From Microbulbifer sp. MI-G (lineage in GTDB: Bacteria; Pseudomonadota; Gammaproteobacteria; Pseudomonadales; Cellvibrionaceae): a stretch of DNA of 64,000 bases. Numbering within the stretch: position 1 is the stretch's first letter; each line of letters opens with the position of its first letter. The notes beneath the pieces were generated by a model. It was not told the DNA's origin. It saw only the letters and a list, made by a program, of their open reading frames with translations, and did not search any database. Location: contig NZ_CP098023.1 of assembly GCF_030440425.1 (NCBI RefSeq), positions 4,175,001-4,239,000 on the forward strand, in the 5' to 3' direction. The translations under genes and the position numbers were made by a program. Shown in pieces: positions 34,034 to 42,823 of the stretch.

Positions 34034-35581
34034 CTACTCTTCTGTTACCGGCAGGGCCGCCGCGCCAACCATCAGGTGAAAAACCGCATTCTGATCGAGG
34101 CTTCCCTGTACCAATTCGGCACCGGCGCCGATCGCGTGCAGACTGATATCCTCACCGGCATGGCTCTCCGCGGCAAGCGGCACCAGCGCCTCTTGATGGA
34201 AGCCAGGCGCCTGGGTGTCCACTCCGGCCAGATCCGTGCGCCCGCTATCGGCCGCTATACCATAACGGTCATCTGCATCGGTGTTGTCACCCAGGTCCGC
34301 AAAGCCAAGGCCATTGGCGTAACTCAAGGTGGTATAGGGCCTGCCGTCCGCCGCTGTTTCCTCTTCGGGTTCCGCCGCACCACTGCCATCATTGCCGATG
34401 ACTTTTCCGAGAATCGGGTTGCCTCTGGTGGGGTAGCCGGCGATGGTCATGACGTGGCTGTGGTCCGCGGTCACCAGAATCAGGGTTTCCTCCAGATCCA
34501 CTTTCTCCAGGGCCGTTGTTACCGCATCGGAAAAGGCAATGGTGTCGTGCAGTGCATTGTAGGCATTACCGGCATGGTGGGCGTGATCAATACGGCCGGA
34601 CTCCACCATCAGGAAGTAACCCTCCGCATTTTTCTGCAGCAACTCGATCGCGGCATCGGTCATTTCGGCAATGCTGGGCTCATCGATGTCCCTGGCGATA
34701 CGGTCTGCATCGTAATGCATATGGCTGGAGCTAAAGAGACCTAACAGCTTCTCCGTGGAGACGGGGTTCACATCGGCCAGTGCTGCCCCGGTCTGCACAT
34801 ATTCGGCGCGCTGGTCATCTGCATAGCGCTCCAGCCACTCACTGGTGAGGTCGCGGCCATCCTCCCGCCGACCGCCAGCGGCGGTGGTTGTGAAACTGCG
34901 TCGCCCGCCACCGAGCATGACATCTATGCCATCTCCGTATGCCAGCTCAACCATTTGCGTGGCGATATCCACACATTTCCCCTCAGCGCTGTACTCCCAG
35001 TTGCGCTCCGGACTGCGCGCATAGGTAGCGGCCGGGGTGGCATGGGTGAGGCGGGCAGTAGAAACGATACCAGTAGATTTGCCACGGCTCTCCATCAATT
35101 CGAGAAAGGTGTTCAATGCCCTGCCCTCAGTGCCCGGGCAGTCGGCACGCTGTGCAGCACTCTCGATATTGATGACCCCGGCACGGGTTTTCACACCGGT
35201 CATCATCGCGGTCATGGTACCGGCGGAATCGGGCGTCTGCTGGTTGGTGTTGTAGGTCTTGATCAGTGCACTGTAGGGAAATTGCTCAAACGATAAATAG
35301 TTCTCTTCCCCGGGCTCACCGCGCAGCTGCCCCTCACGGATGCGTGCCGCAGTCTGGGTGGATATCCCCATACCGTCGCCAACAAACAGGATGACATTTT
35401 TCGCTGTGCTTCCCCCGCGGGGGAGACTTGCACGCGCTGCCAGGCGATCGGCACCATCGGTGAACCAGACACTACCTGTCTGGTAGTCCGGTAAATCCGC
35501 CGCTGAAACAGCGCAGGCGAAGAGCATAATAAGGGGAACCATACAAGAGGCGCTGGGTGCGCAGGCCAGGGTCTTTGCCAC
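34034..35581 (-). CDS. Alkaline phosphatase, secreted form
   Basis: 515-aa paralogue of the neighbouring gene with the same motifs: FVGDGMGISTQTAARI, QQTPDSAGTMTAMMTGVKTR, GRIDHAHHAGNAYNAL and VTADHSHVMTIAGYPTRGNP. Its signal peptide ends near VSAADLPD with no lipobox, so this one is probably soluble in the periplasm. The tight tandem arrangement suggests gene duplication and co-transcription. The middle and C-terminal insert (GLGFADLGDNTDADDRYG) differs from the lipoprotein form. Confidence 0.95.
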   Translation of the reverse strand: MAKTLACAPSASCMVPLIMLFACAVSAADLPDYQTGSVWFTDGADRLAARASLPRGGSTAKNVILFVGDGMGISTQTAARIREGQLRGEPGEENYLSFEQFPYSALIKTYNTNQQTPDSAGTMTAMMTGVKTRAGVINIESAAQRADCPGTEGRALNTFLELMESRGKSTGIVSTARLTHATPAATYARSPERNWEYSAEGKCVDIATQMVELAYGDGIDVMLGGGRRSFTTTAAGGRREDGRDLTSEWLERYADDQRAEYVQTGAALADVNPVSTEKLLGLFSSSHMHYDADRIARDIDEPSIAEMTDAAIELLQKNAEGYFLMVESGRIDHAHHAGNAYNALHDTIAFSDAVTTALEKVDLEETLILVTADHSHVMTIAGYPTRGNPILGKVIGNDGSGAAEPEEETAADGRPYTTLSYANGLGFADLGDNTDADDRYGIAADSGRTDLAGVDTQAPGFHQEALVPLAAESHAGEDISLHAIGAGAELVQGSLDQNAVFHLMVGAAALPVTEE

Positions 35582-35767
35582 GGTGGGTCTCTCCGAAGCT
35601 CGTGAATTTGGCGAGCATTAGAGACCGGAAATATGACAATAGAATTACCTGCCGGCCAATTTCTCAAGCGCCTTGCCCGTGGCGGTTGGGGTAGACAAAA
35701 TAGTTACCGCCATGAGAAAAAAAGGGGTAAAAATACGCTTTGCACCCTGCCCAGGCCACAGTGGCGT

Positions 35768-36142
35768 TTAGCCGATAAACTTCACCACTCCTTCCTCCGG
35801 GTCGCGACGCTTGCCCTCCGCGCGCAGGCGTTGCAGATAGCGGTCCCAGTTATTGGTAAAATTTTGCGCCAATTCACGCAGGTATTCCCAGGTATAGATG
35901 CCGCTGTCATGGCCGTCATCGAACTCGATTTTCAGCGCATAGCGCCCGGCGGCCGCAATCCGCTCGATGCCTACATGGAGTTTTCCACTGACCAGCGCCG
36001 GCTCACCGGCACCGTGGCCCCGCACTTCCGCACTGGGGGAAAAGACGCGCAGGTATTCCGCCGGCAGGGTGAACTCGGCATCGCCGAATACCAGCTGCAG
36101 GCTTTTGTCGGCACGATTTAAACGGACTTTTTGCGGCTTCAT
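35768..36142 (-). CDS. DUF971 protein (gamma-butyrobetaine hydroxylase-like N-terminal domain)
   Basis: 124-aa protein starting MKPQKVRLNRADKSLQLVFG, with the DUF971 pattern: LPAEYLRVFSPSAEVRGHG and LKIEFDDGHDSGIYTWEYLR. The domain is also found at the N-terminus of gamma-butyrobetaine hydroxylases and in some Fe-S assembly proteins; its own role is not established. The start directly abuts the hslU stop, as in many gammaproteobacteria. Confidence 0.9.
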   Translation of the reverse strand: MKPQKVRLNRADKSLQLVFGDAEFTLPAEYLRVFSPSAEVRGHGAGEPALVSGKLHVGIERIAAAGRYALKIEFDDGHDSGIYTWEYLRELAQNFTNNWDRYLQRLRAEGKRRDPEEGVVKFIG

Positions 36143-37462
36143 TTACAGGATAAAACGCGAGAGATCCTCGTTCTGGCTGAGTTCGCCCAGGTGGCTGTCC
36201 ACATAGGCGGCATCCACGGTCAGGCTCTGGCTGCCATCATCACCGGCATTGAAGGAAATCTCCTCCAGCAGGCGCTCCAGCACCGTGTGCAGGCGGCGCG
36301 CACCGATATTTTCCGTGCGCTCGTTGACCTCGTAGGCCACCTCGGCGATACGGCGGATACCATCCTCGCTAAACTGCAGCGCCAGCCCTTCGGTGGCGAG
36401 CAGGGCCCTCTGCTGCTCGGTGAGCGAGGCGGACGGCTCGGTGAGGATGCGCTCGAAATCCGCAGAGGAAAGTGAACCCAACTCAACGCGAATTGGCAGG
36501 CGTCCCTGCAACTCGGGAATCAGGTCCGAGGGTTTGGACAGATGGAAGGCACCGGAGGCGATAAACAGGATATGGTCTGTCTTGATCATGCCGTACTTGG
36601 TGTTGACGGTACTGCCCTCGATCAGCGGCAGCAGGTCGCGCTGCACGCCCTCGCGGGACACATCGGCACCACCACTCTCCTGGCGCTTGGCCACCTTGTC
36701 GATCTCGTCGATAAAGACAATCCCGTTTTGTTCCGCGGCGCGGATCGCACGGCCTTTCACATCCTCATCATTGACCAGTTTTGCGGCCTCCTCGTCGGTC
36801 AGCTGCTTGAGCGCCTGCCTGACCGGCAGCTTGCGCTTGCGTGTCTTGCCCTGGGACATATTCGAGAACATCCCCTGCAGCTGACTGGTCATCTCCTCCA
36901 TACCCGGAGGGGCCATGATCTCCACCCCTATGGGCGCTACGGCCATATCGATCTCAACTTCCTTGTCATCCAACTCACCCTCGCGCAACTTCTTGCGAAA
37001 CAGCTGGCGTGTGCTGCTGTCCTTTTCGCCGGGCTCTGTGCTGCGCGCCGGCGGCAGCAGGGCGTCGAGAATGCGCTCCTCCGCCGCATCCATCGCGCGC
37101 TGTTGGACCCCGACCATGGCCAGTTCGCGTTCCTGTTTCACCGCCATTTCCACCAGGTCGCGCACGATGGATTCCACATCGCGGCCCACATAACCCACTT
37201 CGGTGAATTTGGTTGCCTCCACCTTGATAAAGGGGGCATTGGCCAGCTTTGCCAGACGGCGGGCGATCTCGGTTTTTCCCACCCCGGTAGGGCCGATCAT
37301 AAGGATATTTTTGGGAGTGATTTCGACACGCAGTTCCTCGTTCACCTGCATACGGCGCCAGCGGTTGCGCAGCGCAATGGCGACAGCGCGCTTGGCATCC
37401 TGCTGACCGACGATATGGCGATCGAGTTCATGGACGATTTCACGGGGAGTCATCTGGGACAT
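36143..37462 (-). CDS. hslU: HslU ATPase of the HslUV protease
   Basis: 439-aa AAA+ unfoldase. Walker [21 protein letters not shown] and Walker [14 protein letters not shown] are both present. The GYVG pore loop is in [18 protein letters not shown], the I-domain lies between them, and sensor/arginine-finger region [19 protein letters not shown] is near the end. The C-terminal EDLSRFIL tail is the part that docks into HslV. It unfolds substrates for HslV in the cytoplasm. 55 bases separate it from hslV. Confidence 0.97.
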   Translation of the reverse strand: MSQMTPREIVHELDRHIVGQQDAKRAVAIALRNRWRRMQVNEELRVEITPKNILMIGPTGVGKTEIARRLAKLANAPFIKVEATKFTEVGYVGRDVESIVRDLVEMAVKQERELAMVGVQQRAMDAAEERILDALLPPARSTEPGEKDSSTRQLFRKKLREGELDDKEVEIDMAVAPIGVEIMAPPGMEEMTSQLQGMFSNMSQGKTRKRKLPVRQALKQLTDEEAAKLVNDEDVKGRAIRAAEQNGIVFIDEIDKVAKRQESGGADVSREGVQRDLLPLIEGSTVNTKYGMIKTDHILFIASGAFHLSKPSDLIPELQGRLPIRVELGSLSSADFERILTEPSASLTEQQRALLATEGLALQFSEDGIRRIAEVAYEVNERTENIGARRLHTVLERLLEEISFNAGDDGSQSLTVDAAYVDSHLGELSQNEDLSRFIL

Positions 37463-37517
37463 ACGGATTCCTGCAAAACATTCGGGCGGGCCTGGCGCGC
37501 TGCAACAGGCGCGGCAT

Positions 37518-38057
37518 CTAAAAGGTCAATTCTTCGATGGTGTGGTTCTGATTGGTGTAAACGCAGATATCACCGGCAATTTTCAGGCCCTGTTCAACGA
37601 TCGCACGTGCGTCCATTTCGGTATTGTCGAGCAGCGCCCGCGCAGCGGACTGGGCAAAGGGGCCACCGGAACCGATGGCGATCAGATCGTCCTCCGGCTG
37701 AATGACGTCACCGTTGCCTGTCACAATCAGGCTGGCACTGGCATCGGCCACCGCCAGCAGGGCTTCGAGGCGACGCAGGGCGCGGTCGGTGCGCCAGTCT
37801 TTGGCCAGCTCCACGGCAGCGCGGGTCAACTGGCCACCGTGGGCCTCCAGCTTGGCCTCGAAGCGCTCAAACAGGGTGAAGGCGTCCGCTGTACCGCCGG
37901 CAAAGCCGGCGATGACCTTGTCTTTGTACAGGCGGCGTACCTTGCGGGCATTGCCCTTCATGATGGTGTTTCCCAGGGATACCTGGCCGTCGCCGCCGAT
38001 CACTACTGTGTTGTTGCGGCGGCAGGATAAAATGGTGGTTCCGCGATACTGTTCCAA
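37518..38057 (-). CDS. hslV: HslV peptidase of the HslUV protease
   Basis: 179-aa proteasome-beta-like threonine protease. [16 protein letters not shown] carries the catalytic Thr at residue 7, with a six-residue leader (also known in some relatives) to be removed. [37 protein letters not shown] and [16 protein letters not shown] complete the family pattern. Together with HslU it degrades misfolded and regulatory proteins. It follows the SPOR-domain gene, as in E. coli (ftsN-hslV-hslU). Confidence 0.97.
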   Translation of the reverse strand: MEQYRGTTILSCRRNNTVVIGGDGQVSLGNTIMKGNARKVRRLYKDKVIAGFAGGTADAFTLFERFEAKLEAHGGQLTRAAVELAKDWRTDRALRRLEALLAVADASASLIVTGNGDVIQPEDDLIAIGSGGPFAQSAARALLDNTEMDARAIVEQGLKIAGDICVYTNQNHTIEELTF

Positions 38058-38214
38058 TGGAGACCTCTCGGGTTACGCGTGGGCTTCAGCAGCGGGCGTT
38101 AGGTGCCAGCGGTGCCGAACATTGCCTTTAAGCTAGGTAAATGAGGACGCAGCAGGTTGATTTCAACAACCACCAGTGCAATTGCGATACCGGGAGCCCC
38201 CATCCAGAACGGCT

Positions 38215-38775
38215 TTAATGGGCGGGGCGCTTCAACACCAACGGCATCAGGCTGTGCTCTGCCAGCACCTGGCGCGCCTTGGCCATGCGTGAGCGATTGC
38301 TGAAAGGCCCTACCAGCACCCGGTGCCAGGTGCCGCGGCTGTCGCTGGCGGACTCCACCTTGACATCCAGGTTGGCCAAGGTCAGCCGCGCGCGCAGGCG
38401 CTCGGCTTCCGCCGCCTCGCGAAAGGAGGCTGCCTGCAGAATATAAACCTGTTGGGGAGACGCACCGGTCTCGCGATGTGCCGAACCTTGCTCCCCCTGG
38501 TGGCGCGCGGACCTGGCCACCTTCGGCGGTGGCACCGAGACCTCGTTTTCCTTTAACAGGGTGTAGAAATCAAAGCGCGGCTGGGAGGGCGCCTCCGCCG
38601 CCGGCTCGGCCGCCTGTAACTGGTTGTCGCCAACACCCTTCCCGGCCCCGGCAATACCGTATTGGAAGAGCAGAAAAACCGCGAAGCCGCCGACAATATT
38701 GCCCAGGGCAAACCATCCCCAGGCGGGTTTACCCGCAGAATGTTGATTGCGACGGTTGGTTTTGCGACGGCTCAT
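38215..38775 (-). CDS. FtsN-like SPOR-domain cell division protein
   Basis: 186-aa protein: short cytoplasmic basic stretch (MSRRKTNRRNQHSAGKPAWG), one membrane helix (LGNIVGGFAVFLLFQYGIAG), a periplasmic linker with FDFYTLLKENEVSVPPP, and a C-terminal SPOR domain (VYILQAASFREAAEAERLRA and WHRVLVGPFSNRSRMAKARQ). SPOR domains bind denuded peptidoglycan at the septum. Position between priA and hslV matches ftsN. The protein is shorter than E. coli FtsN, so I keep the call as FtsN-like. Confidence 0.88.
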   Translation of the reverse strand: MSRRKTNRRNQHSAGKPAWGWFALGNIVGGFAVFLLFQYGIAGAGKGVGDNQLQAAEPAAEAPSQPRFDFYTLLKENEVSVPPPKVARSARHQGEQGSAHRETGASPQQVYILQAASFREAAEAERLRARLTLANLDVKVESASDSRGTWHRVLVGPFSNRSRMAKARQVLAEHSLMPLVLKRPAH

Positions 38776-38857
38776 CGAAAGTCTCTTCCCCAGCTGGTCT
38801 GCCCGAACAGTGCATTGTACCGTCATTTCCGGCAAGAGCCCTGTACCCCGGCAATAT

Positions 38858-41047
38858 TCAGGACAAATCCTGTGCATCCATATCCACCGCCCAGCGCAGG
38901 CGACGATTGGTGTTCCTCTCGGCCCAGGTCGATACCTGTGCCAGCAGGGGTTGCAATTGCGCGCGCTGCTGGGCAATCACCTGCACATAAAAGCGGAAGC
39001 GCCCCGACTTGCGCTCCAGCAGGGCCGGCACCGGCCCCAAATAAAGCAGTTGCGGAGAGGGCGGCGCCAAGGATTGCATAAACCGGCGCGCATCCTGCAA
39101 AAATGCCTCTGCCCAGGCGGGCTCCTCGCACTCCGCGCGCACCAGCGCCATGGCCCTTGCGGGGGGCAACTGTGCTGTGGTGCGATCCCTCAGCAACTGG
39201 CGTGCAAAATCACTATAGCCTTTCTCCAACAGCCTCTGCAGCAGCGGGTGCTCTGGATAACGGCTCTGCACCAGCACGCGCCCGCGCAGACTGCCGCGCC
39301 CAGCGCGACCCGCCACCTGCGCCAGCAACTGCCCGGTGCGCTCTGGGGCGCGGAAATCGGCACTGAACAGACCGCTGTCGGCATCCTGAATCACCACCAG
39401 GGTTACCCTCGGCAGGTGGTGCCCCTTCGCCAGCATCTGTGTCCCCAGCAGCAGACAGGGCAGGCCGTCCCGTGCCGGCGCCAGCAGTCTGTCCAGCGCC
39501 TGTTTACTGGCCGTGGTGTCCCGGTCGATGCGAATGACCGGGTAACTGGCAAAGCGCTGCAGTAACAGCTCCTCGCTGCGCTCAGTGCCGCCGCCGAGGG
39601 CGGAGATCGAGCGGCTGTGGCACTGGGGGCAGCTGTCTAGCAGCGGGCGACGGTAATCGCAGTGGTGGCAGCGCAGCTGGCGCTGGCGACGGTGCAGGGT
39701 CAACTTGCTGGAACAGTGCGCACAATCGGCGATCCAGCCGCAGTCGTCACAGGTCAGTGCCGGCGCGAAACCGCGTCGGTTGAGAAATACCAGGGCCTGC
39801 TCGCCCCGCGCCAGCGCATCGTCAATATGGCGCAGTGCCTGGGGCGCGAACCCCGCTTCCAGGGACTCGTGCAGGGTTGGCACCACATGGAGTTGCGGCG
39901 GGTGCGCATCGCCGGCACGCCGGCATAGGCGCAGGTGTCGGTAGCGGCCACTGAGGGCATTGTGCAGGGTTTCCAGTGCGGGCGTGGCGGAACCCAGCAG
40001 TACCGGTACATCGGTATCGCGCGCCAACACCACCGCCAGGTCTCGGGCGGAATAGCGCACGCCATCCTGCTGTTTAAAGGAGGCGTCGTGTTCCTCATCG
40101 ACAATCACCAGCCCAAGCCTCGGCAGCGGGGTCATAATGACCGATCGGGTACCGATAACGATATCCGCCTGGCCTGCGGCAGCGGCGAGCCAGGATTGGG
40201 CGCGCTCGCCCTCGGCCAAACCGGAGTGCAGGGCGGCGATGCTGTGAGCGGGAAACCGGGCCGCGATACGCCTCAGGGTCTGTGGTGTGAGCCCTATTTC
40301 CGGTACCAACAGCAACGCCTGGCGCCCCGCAGCCAATACCCGCTCTATCAGGCGCAGGTAAATTTCCGTCTTGCCACTGCCGGTAACCCCCTCCAGCAAA
40401 GTGGCAGAGAAACCGCTGCAATCCATCGCATCCAGTACCTGCTGCTGCTCGCTGTTCAGCTTCGGCGCCGGAGAGGGCTCCGCCCCAGGCAATGGCGGCG
40501 GCACTGTGGGACCGGCAACCCATTCCACCAGCCCGCGCGCCTGCAGCGCACGGCCAGTGGCCGTTGAAAATCCCTGTGCCTTCAGGTGCGCACGACTCTG
40601 TCTGCCACTGCACAGCAGCCTCTGTAGCAGAGCCTGTTGCTTAGGCGCCCGCGTCAGTGCCGTGTCCGGCAGGCCTTTGCCCTCTGTGGTGAGCTGCAGC
40701 CACTGCTCAGCCCAGTGGTGGGCGGGCCTGCCCCTGCGCAGGGCGGCGGGCATGGCGGCTGCAAACACCTCTCCCACAGGTGCCTGGTAGTAATCGGCAA
40801 TCCAGGAGAGGAATCTGCGGCTGTGCTCATCAAACAACGCCGTACTGTCGATTTGCTCCAGCGCGGGCTTCAGTTCCGCCAGTGGCGACTCCTCCGCGAT
40901 AGCCACCAGTACCGCCACCAGTTTGCGCCCGGCAAAGGGCACCCACAGGCGCTGGCCCGGAGCCAGCGCCTGTGGTGAGAGACCCTCGGGGGGCAGATAA
41001 TCAAACAGGCGCCGCAGCGGCACGGGTACCGCCAATTGTAAGATCAC
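38858..41047 (-). CDS. priA: Primosomal replication restart helicase PriA
   Basis: 729-aa protein from GTG 41047 (VILQLAVPVPLRRLFDYLPP), close to the 732 aa of E. coli PriA. An in-frame ATG at 41116 would add 23 residues without similarity. The N-terminal DNA-binding domain is followed by Walker A LLEGVTGSGKTEIYLRLIER, the DEEH box VIVDEEHDASFKQQDGVRYS, and the zinc-binding insert with CDDCGWIADCAHC, CHHC and CPQC. The late helicase motif is VAGRAGRGSLRGRVLVQSRY. It reloads the replisome at stalled forks. In Pseudomonas argS lies between priA and the SPOR gene; here they are 82 bases apart. Confidence 0.95.
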   Translation of the reverse strand: MILQLAVPVPLRRLFDYLPPEGLSPQALAPGQRLWVPFAGRKLVAVLVAIAEESPLAELKPALEQIDSTALFDEHSRRFLSWIADYYQAPVGEVFAAAMPAALRRGRPAHHWAEQWLQLTTEGKGLPDTALTRAPKQQALLQRLLCSGRQSRAHLKAQGFSTATGRALQARGLVEWVAGPTVPPPLPGAEPSPAPKLNSEQQQVLDAMDCSGFSATLLEGVTGSGKTEIYLRLIERVLAAGRQALLLVPEIGLTPQTLRRIAARFPAHSIAALHSGLAEGERAQSWLAAAAGQADIVIGTRSVIMTPLPRLGLVIVDEEHDASFKQQDGVRYSARDLAVVLARDTDVPVLLGSATPALETLHNALSGRYRHLRLCRRAGDAHPPQLHVVPTLHESLEAGFAPQALRHIDDALARGEQALVFLNRRGFAPALTCDDCGWIADCAHCSSKLTLHRRQRQLRCHHCDYRRPLLDSCPQCHSRSISALGGGTERSEELLLQRFASYPVIRIDRDTTASKQALDRLLAPARDGLPCLLLGTQMLAKGHHLPRVTLVVIQDADSGLFSADFRAPERTGQLLAQVAGRAGRGSLRGRVLVQSRYPEHPLLQRLLEKGYSDFARQLLRDRTTAQLPPARAMALVRAECEEPAWAEAFLQDARRFMQSLAPPSPQLLYLGPVPALLERKSGRFRFYVQVIAQQRAQLQPLLAQVSTWAERNTNRRLRWAVDMDAQDLS

Positions 41048-41143
41048 TCTCTGCTGAACCGCCTCTTGCACCCTGCCCCCGGTGGCTATTCCAAAAACCC
41101 TTAGTGTACCTGGCACGGTGAAATACAGGACGGTAAATTTTAC

Positions 41144-41194
41144 TTGCGGACTCTAACTTTTAGAGTAAACTGACACAACTCTAAATATTAGAGT
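41144..41194 (+). promoter_or_regulatory. Promoter with two identical inverted-repeat operators
   Basis: ACTCTAA-CTT-TTAGAGT (41150-41166) and ACTCTAA-ATA-TTAGAGT (41178-41194) are two perfect 7-base inverted repeats, centres 28 bases apart, before the gene at 41221. A plausible promoter is TTGCGG (41144-41149) with TAAACT (41166-41171), 16-base spacer, so the first site fills the spacer. A dimeric regulator could repress by steric block. The winged-helix gene at 41787 is the natural candidate regulator. Confidence 0.75.
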
Positions 41195-41220
41195 TTGTTA
41201 AAACAACCGGAGTGATCTTC

Positions 41221-41790
41221 ATGACTGACCTGAACAATATCAGGGACAACCTGGACTATGTCAGCAGCGCCGTGCGCAGCGGCCCATCGCGGGGCGGTAT
41301 ACCCGCACTTTATTTTCTTTGGGGCCTATTGATTTTTATCGGCTTTACCCTGGCCGACTTCGCGCCGCAATTGACTGGCTTCTACTTCCTGATCGTGGGT
41401 CCCGCCGGCGGTCTGTTTAGCTGGTGGCTGGGTGCGCGCACGGGGCGGCGGGAGGGCGTGAATGATGCCGCCCTGGGGCAAAGATACGGTCTGCACTGGC
41501 TGGTAAGCGGCGCGGCCTTCCTGCTGGCTTTTATCTCCCTGATCAGTGCGCGGGAAGCGGCTGGACCCGAGCTGTTTCTGCTGGTTGCCGGACTGTCCTA
41601 TAGCCTGGCTGGTGTGCACCTGGAGCGGCCATTGCTCTACAGCGGCCTTCTGATGCTGGCCTGCTACGGGGGCATGGTACTGATATCCCCCCCTTATGCC
41701 TGGACGCTGACGGGTCTGGTTGTGGGCATCTCGCTGCTGTGGGCCGGCTTCGCTCAGCGCGCAGAACACCACCGCGAGAGGTCACAATGA
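41221..41790 (+). CDS. Multi-pass membrane protein
   Basis: 189-aa protein starting MTDLNNIRDNLDYVSSAVRS (a soluble helix). Six likely helices follow: YFLWGLLIFIGFTLADFA, TGFYFLIVGPAGGLFSWWLG, LHWLVSGAAFLLAFISLI, LFLLVAGLSYSLAGVHL, LLYSGLLMLACYGGMVLI and LTGLVVGISLLWAGFA. No family is firmly recognised. It overlaps the start of the next gene by four bases (ATGA), so it is co-translated with the regulator; membrane protein plus small regulator pairs often act as sensor and repressor. Confidence 0.8.
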   Translation: MTDLNNIRDNLDYVSSAVRSGPSRGGIPALYFLWGLLIFIGFTLADFAPQLTGFYFLIVGPAGGLFSWWLGARTGRREGVNDAALGQRYGLHWLVSGAAFLLAFISLISAREAAGPELFLLVAGLSYSLAGVHLERPLLYSGLLMLACYGGMVLISPPYAWTLTGLVVGISLLWAGFAQRAEHHRERSQ

Positions 41791-42083
41791 AAGCCCTGGG
41801 GGACTTAAACCCTGCCCTGGAACACCGGATACGCCTCGCCATCTGCGTGCTGTTGGCAAAGCACGGGGAAATCAGCTTTTCCCGCTTTAAGCAGCAACTG
41901 GCGGCAACAGATGGCAACCTCGGCGCCCAGTTGCGGCGGCTGGAGGAGCAGGGCTTTATCGATCTGCGCAAGGATCTATTAGAGCGCAAACCCGTCACCT
42001 GGTACCGCCTCACCACGGAAGGTAGAAAGGCGCTGGAACAACACCTGGAGGCCCTGCAACAATTGATTTCGGCAATGGACTAG
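41787..42083 (+). CDS. Small winged-helix transcriptional regulator
   Basis: 98-aa protein MKALGDLNPALEHRIRLAIC with a single winged-helix domain: recognition part ISFSRFKQQLAATDGNLGAQ, LRRLEEQGFIDLRKDLLERK, and wing TWYRLTTEGRKALEQH. It matches the HTH_34/ArsR-MarR-like small regulators often paired with a membrane gene. The start overlaps the upstream stop by four bases. It probably binds the ACTCTAA inverted repeats at 41150-41194 and represses its own operon; this is inference. Confidence 0.88.
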   Translation: MKALGDLNPALEHRIRLAICVLLAKHGEISFSRFKQQLAATDGNLGAQLRRLEEQGFIDLRKDLLERKPVTWYRLTTEGRKALEQHLEALQQLISAMD

Positions 42084-42239
42084 ACCCTGCGCAGGGAGAG
42101 GGCGGTAGGACTTGAACGCCGGCGCTAATCTGATAGTATGCGCCGACTTTTTAAACGGCCTGGAGCCACTCGGGTTCCTGTTCCAACGGCGATGCCGTGC
42201 CCGGCAATGATCGGGTGGCGGTATCGAAATGAGGCAATC

Positions 42240-42452
42240 ATGAAAGCAGATATCCACCCTAATTACACCGACATCACTGCCACCTGCTCCTGCGGCAATG
42301 TGATCAAAACCCGCTCCACTCTGGGCAAAGACCTGCAGATCGATGTGTGCTCCCAGTGCCACCCTTTCTACACTGGCAAGCAGAAACAAGCGACCACTGG
42401 TGGCCGCGTGGACCGCTTCAAGCAGCGTTTTGGCAGCCGTATCGGCAAATAG
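42240..42452 (+). CDS. rpmE: 50S ribosomal protein L31 (zinc form)
   Basis: 70-aa protein [20 protein letters not shown]. The four zinc ligands CSC...C..C are visible in [13 protein letters not shown] and [12 protein letters not shown], so this is the C+ type rather than the zinc-free paralogue. The basic tail [14 protein letters not shown] contacts 5S rRNA. ATG 42240 is the standard start; the frame runs on upstream without similarity. In E. coli rpmE also lies next to priA; here two genes separate them. A strong terminator follows. Confidence 0.97.
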   Translation: MKADIHPNYTDITATCSCGNVIKTRSTLGKDLQIDVCSQCHPFYTGKQKQATTGGRVDRFKQRFGSRIGK

Positions 42453-42500
42453 TGCGCACGGCGGATCAAGGCGCTCACCGACGAAAGCGGCGAGCGCAGT

Positions 42501-42537
42501 AAAAAAAGCACCGAGGAGCGCCTTCGGTGCTTTTTTT
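42501..42537 (+). terminator. Rho-independent terminator after rpmE
   Basis: AGCACCGA/TCGGTGCT stem (42507-42514 and 42524-42531) with flanking A7 and T7. Symmetrical flanks could stop transcription in both directions. Confidence 0.92.
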
Positions 42538-42719
42538 ATGTCTGGGTGTTTCCCGCCTGTACCGCTGCGCAACCAGGCAAAAACGATTCGGGACGCTTAA
42601 GATTGTGGGTAGTGATGATAAGCCTGTCCCTGAAAAGGGCGTATTTGGCGGCTCAACATTCCGCTTTTGGCCAACCGACAGGGGTCAGAGAGTAGGAATT
42701 AGCGGTCTGTCATGGCTTC

Positions 42720-42792
42720 GGCGCTTGTAGCCACAAGCGCCGCCGGTTATTCTCTGGGTCCCCGCAGTAACCGGGATAACACCGTGGTGTTA
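42720..42792 (+). promoter_or_regulatory. Palindrome-rich leader before the malic enzyme gene
   Basis: Three inverted repeats stand in series. GGCGCTTGT/ACAAGCGCC (42720-42741, 4-base loop) comes first. CCGGTTA/TAACCGG (42743-42749 and 42768-42774) follows, and TAACACC-GT-GGTGTTA (42777-42792) comes last. The last lies 32 bases before the ATG and could be an operator. None matches a riboswitch I know. No gene is seen between 42453 and 42823. Confidence 0.45.
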
Positions 42793-42823
42793 CCCCCACA
42801 GTTTTCGAGAGAACAGTTCTCAA

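Noticed and set aside
42720..42741. Hairpin before the malic enzyme gene as a riboswitch
   Set aside because: A single 9-bp stem without conserved aptamer features or an expression platform.
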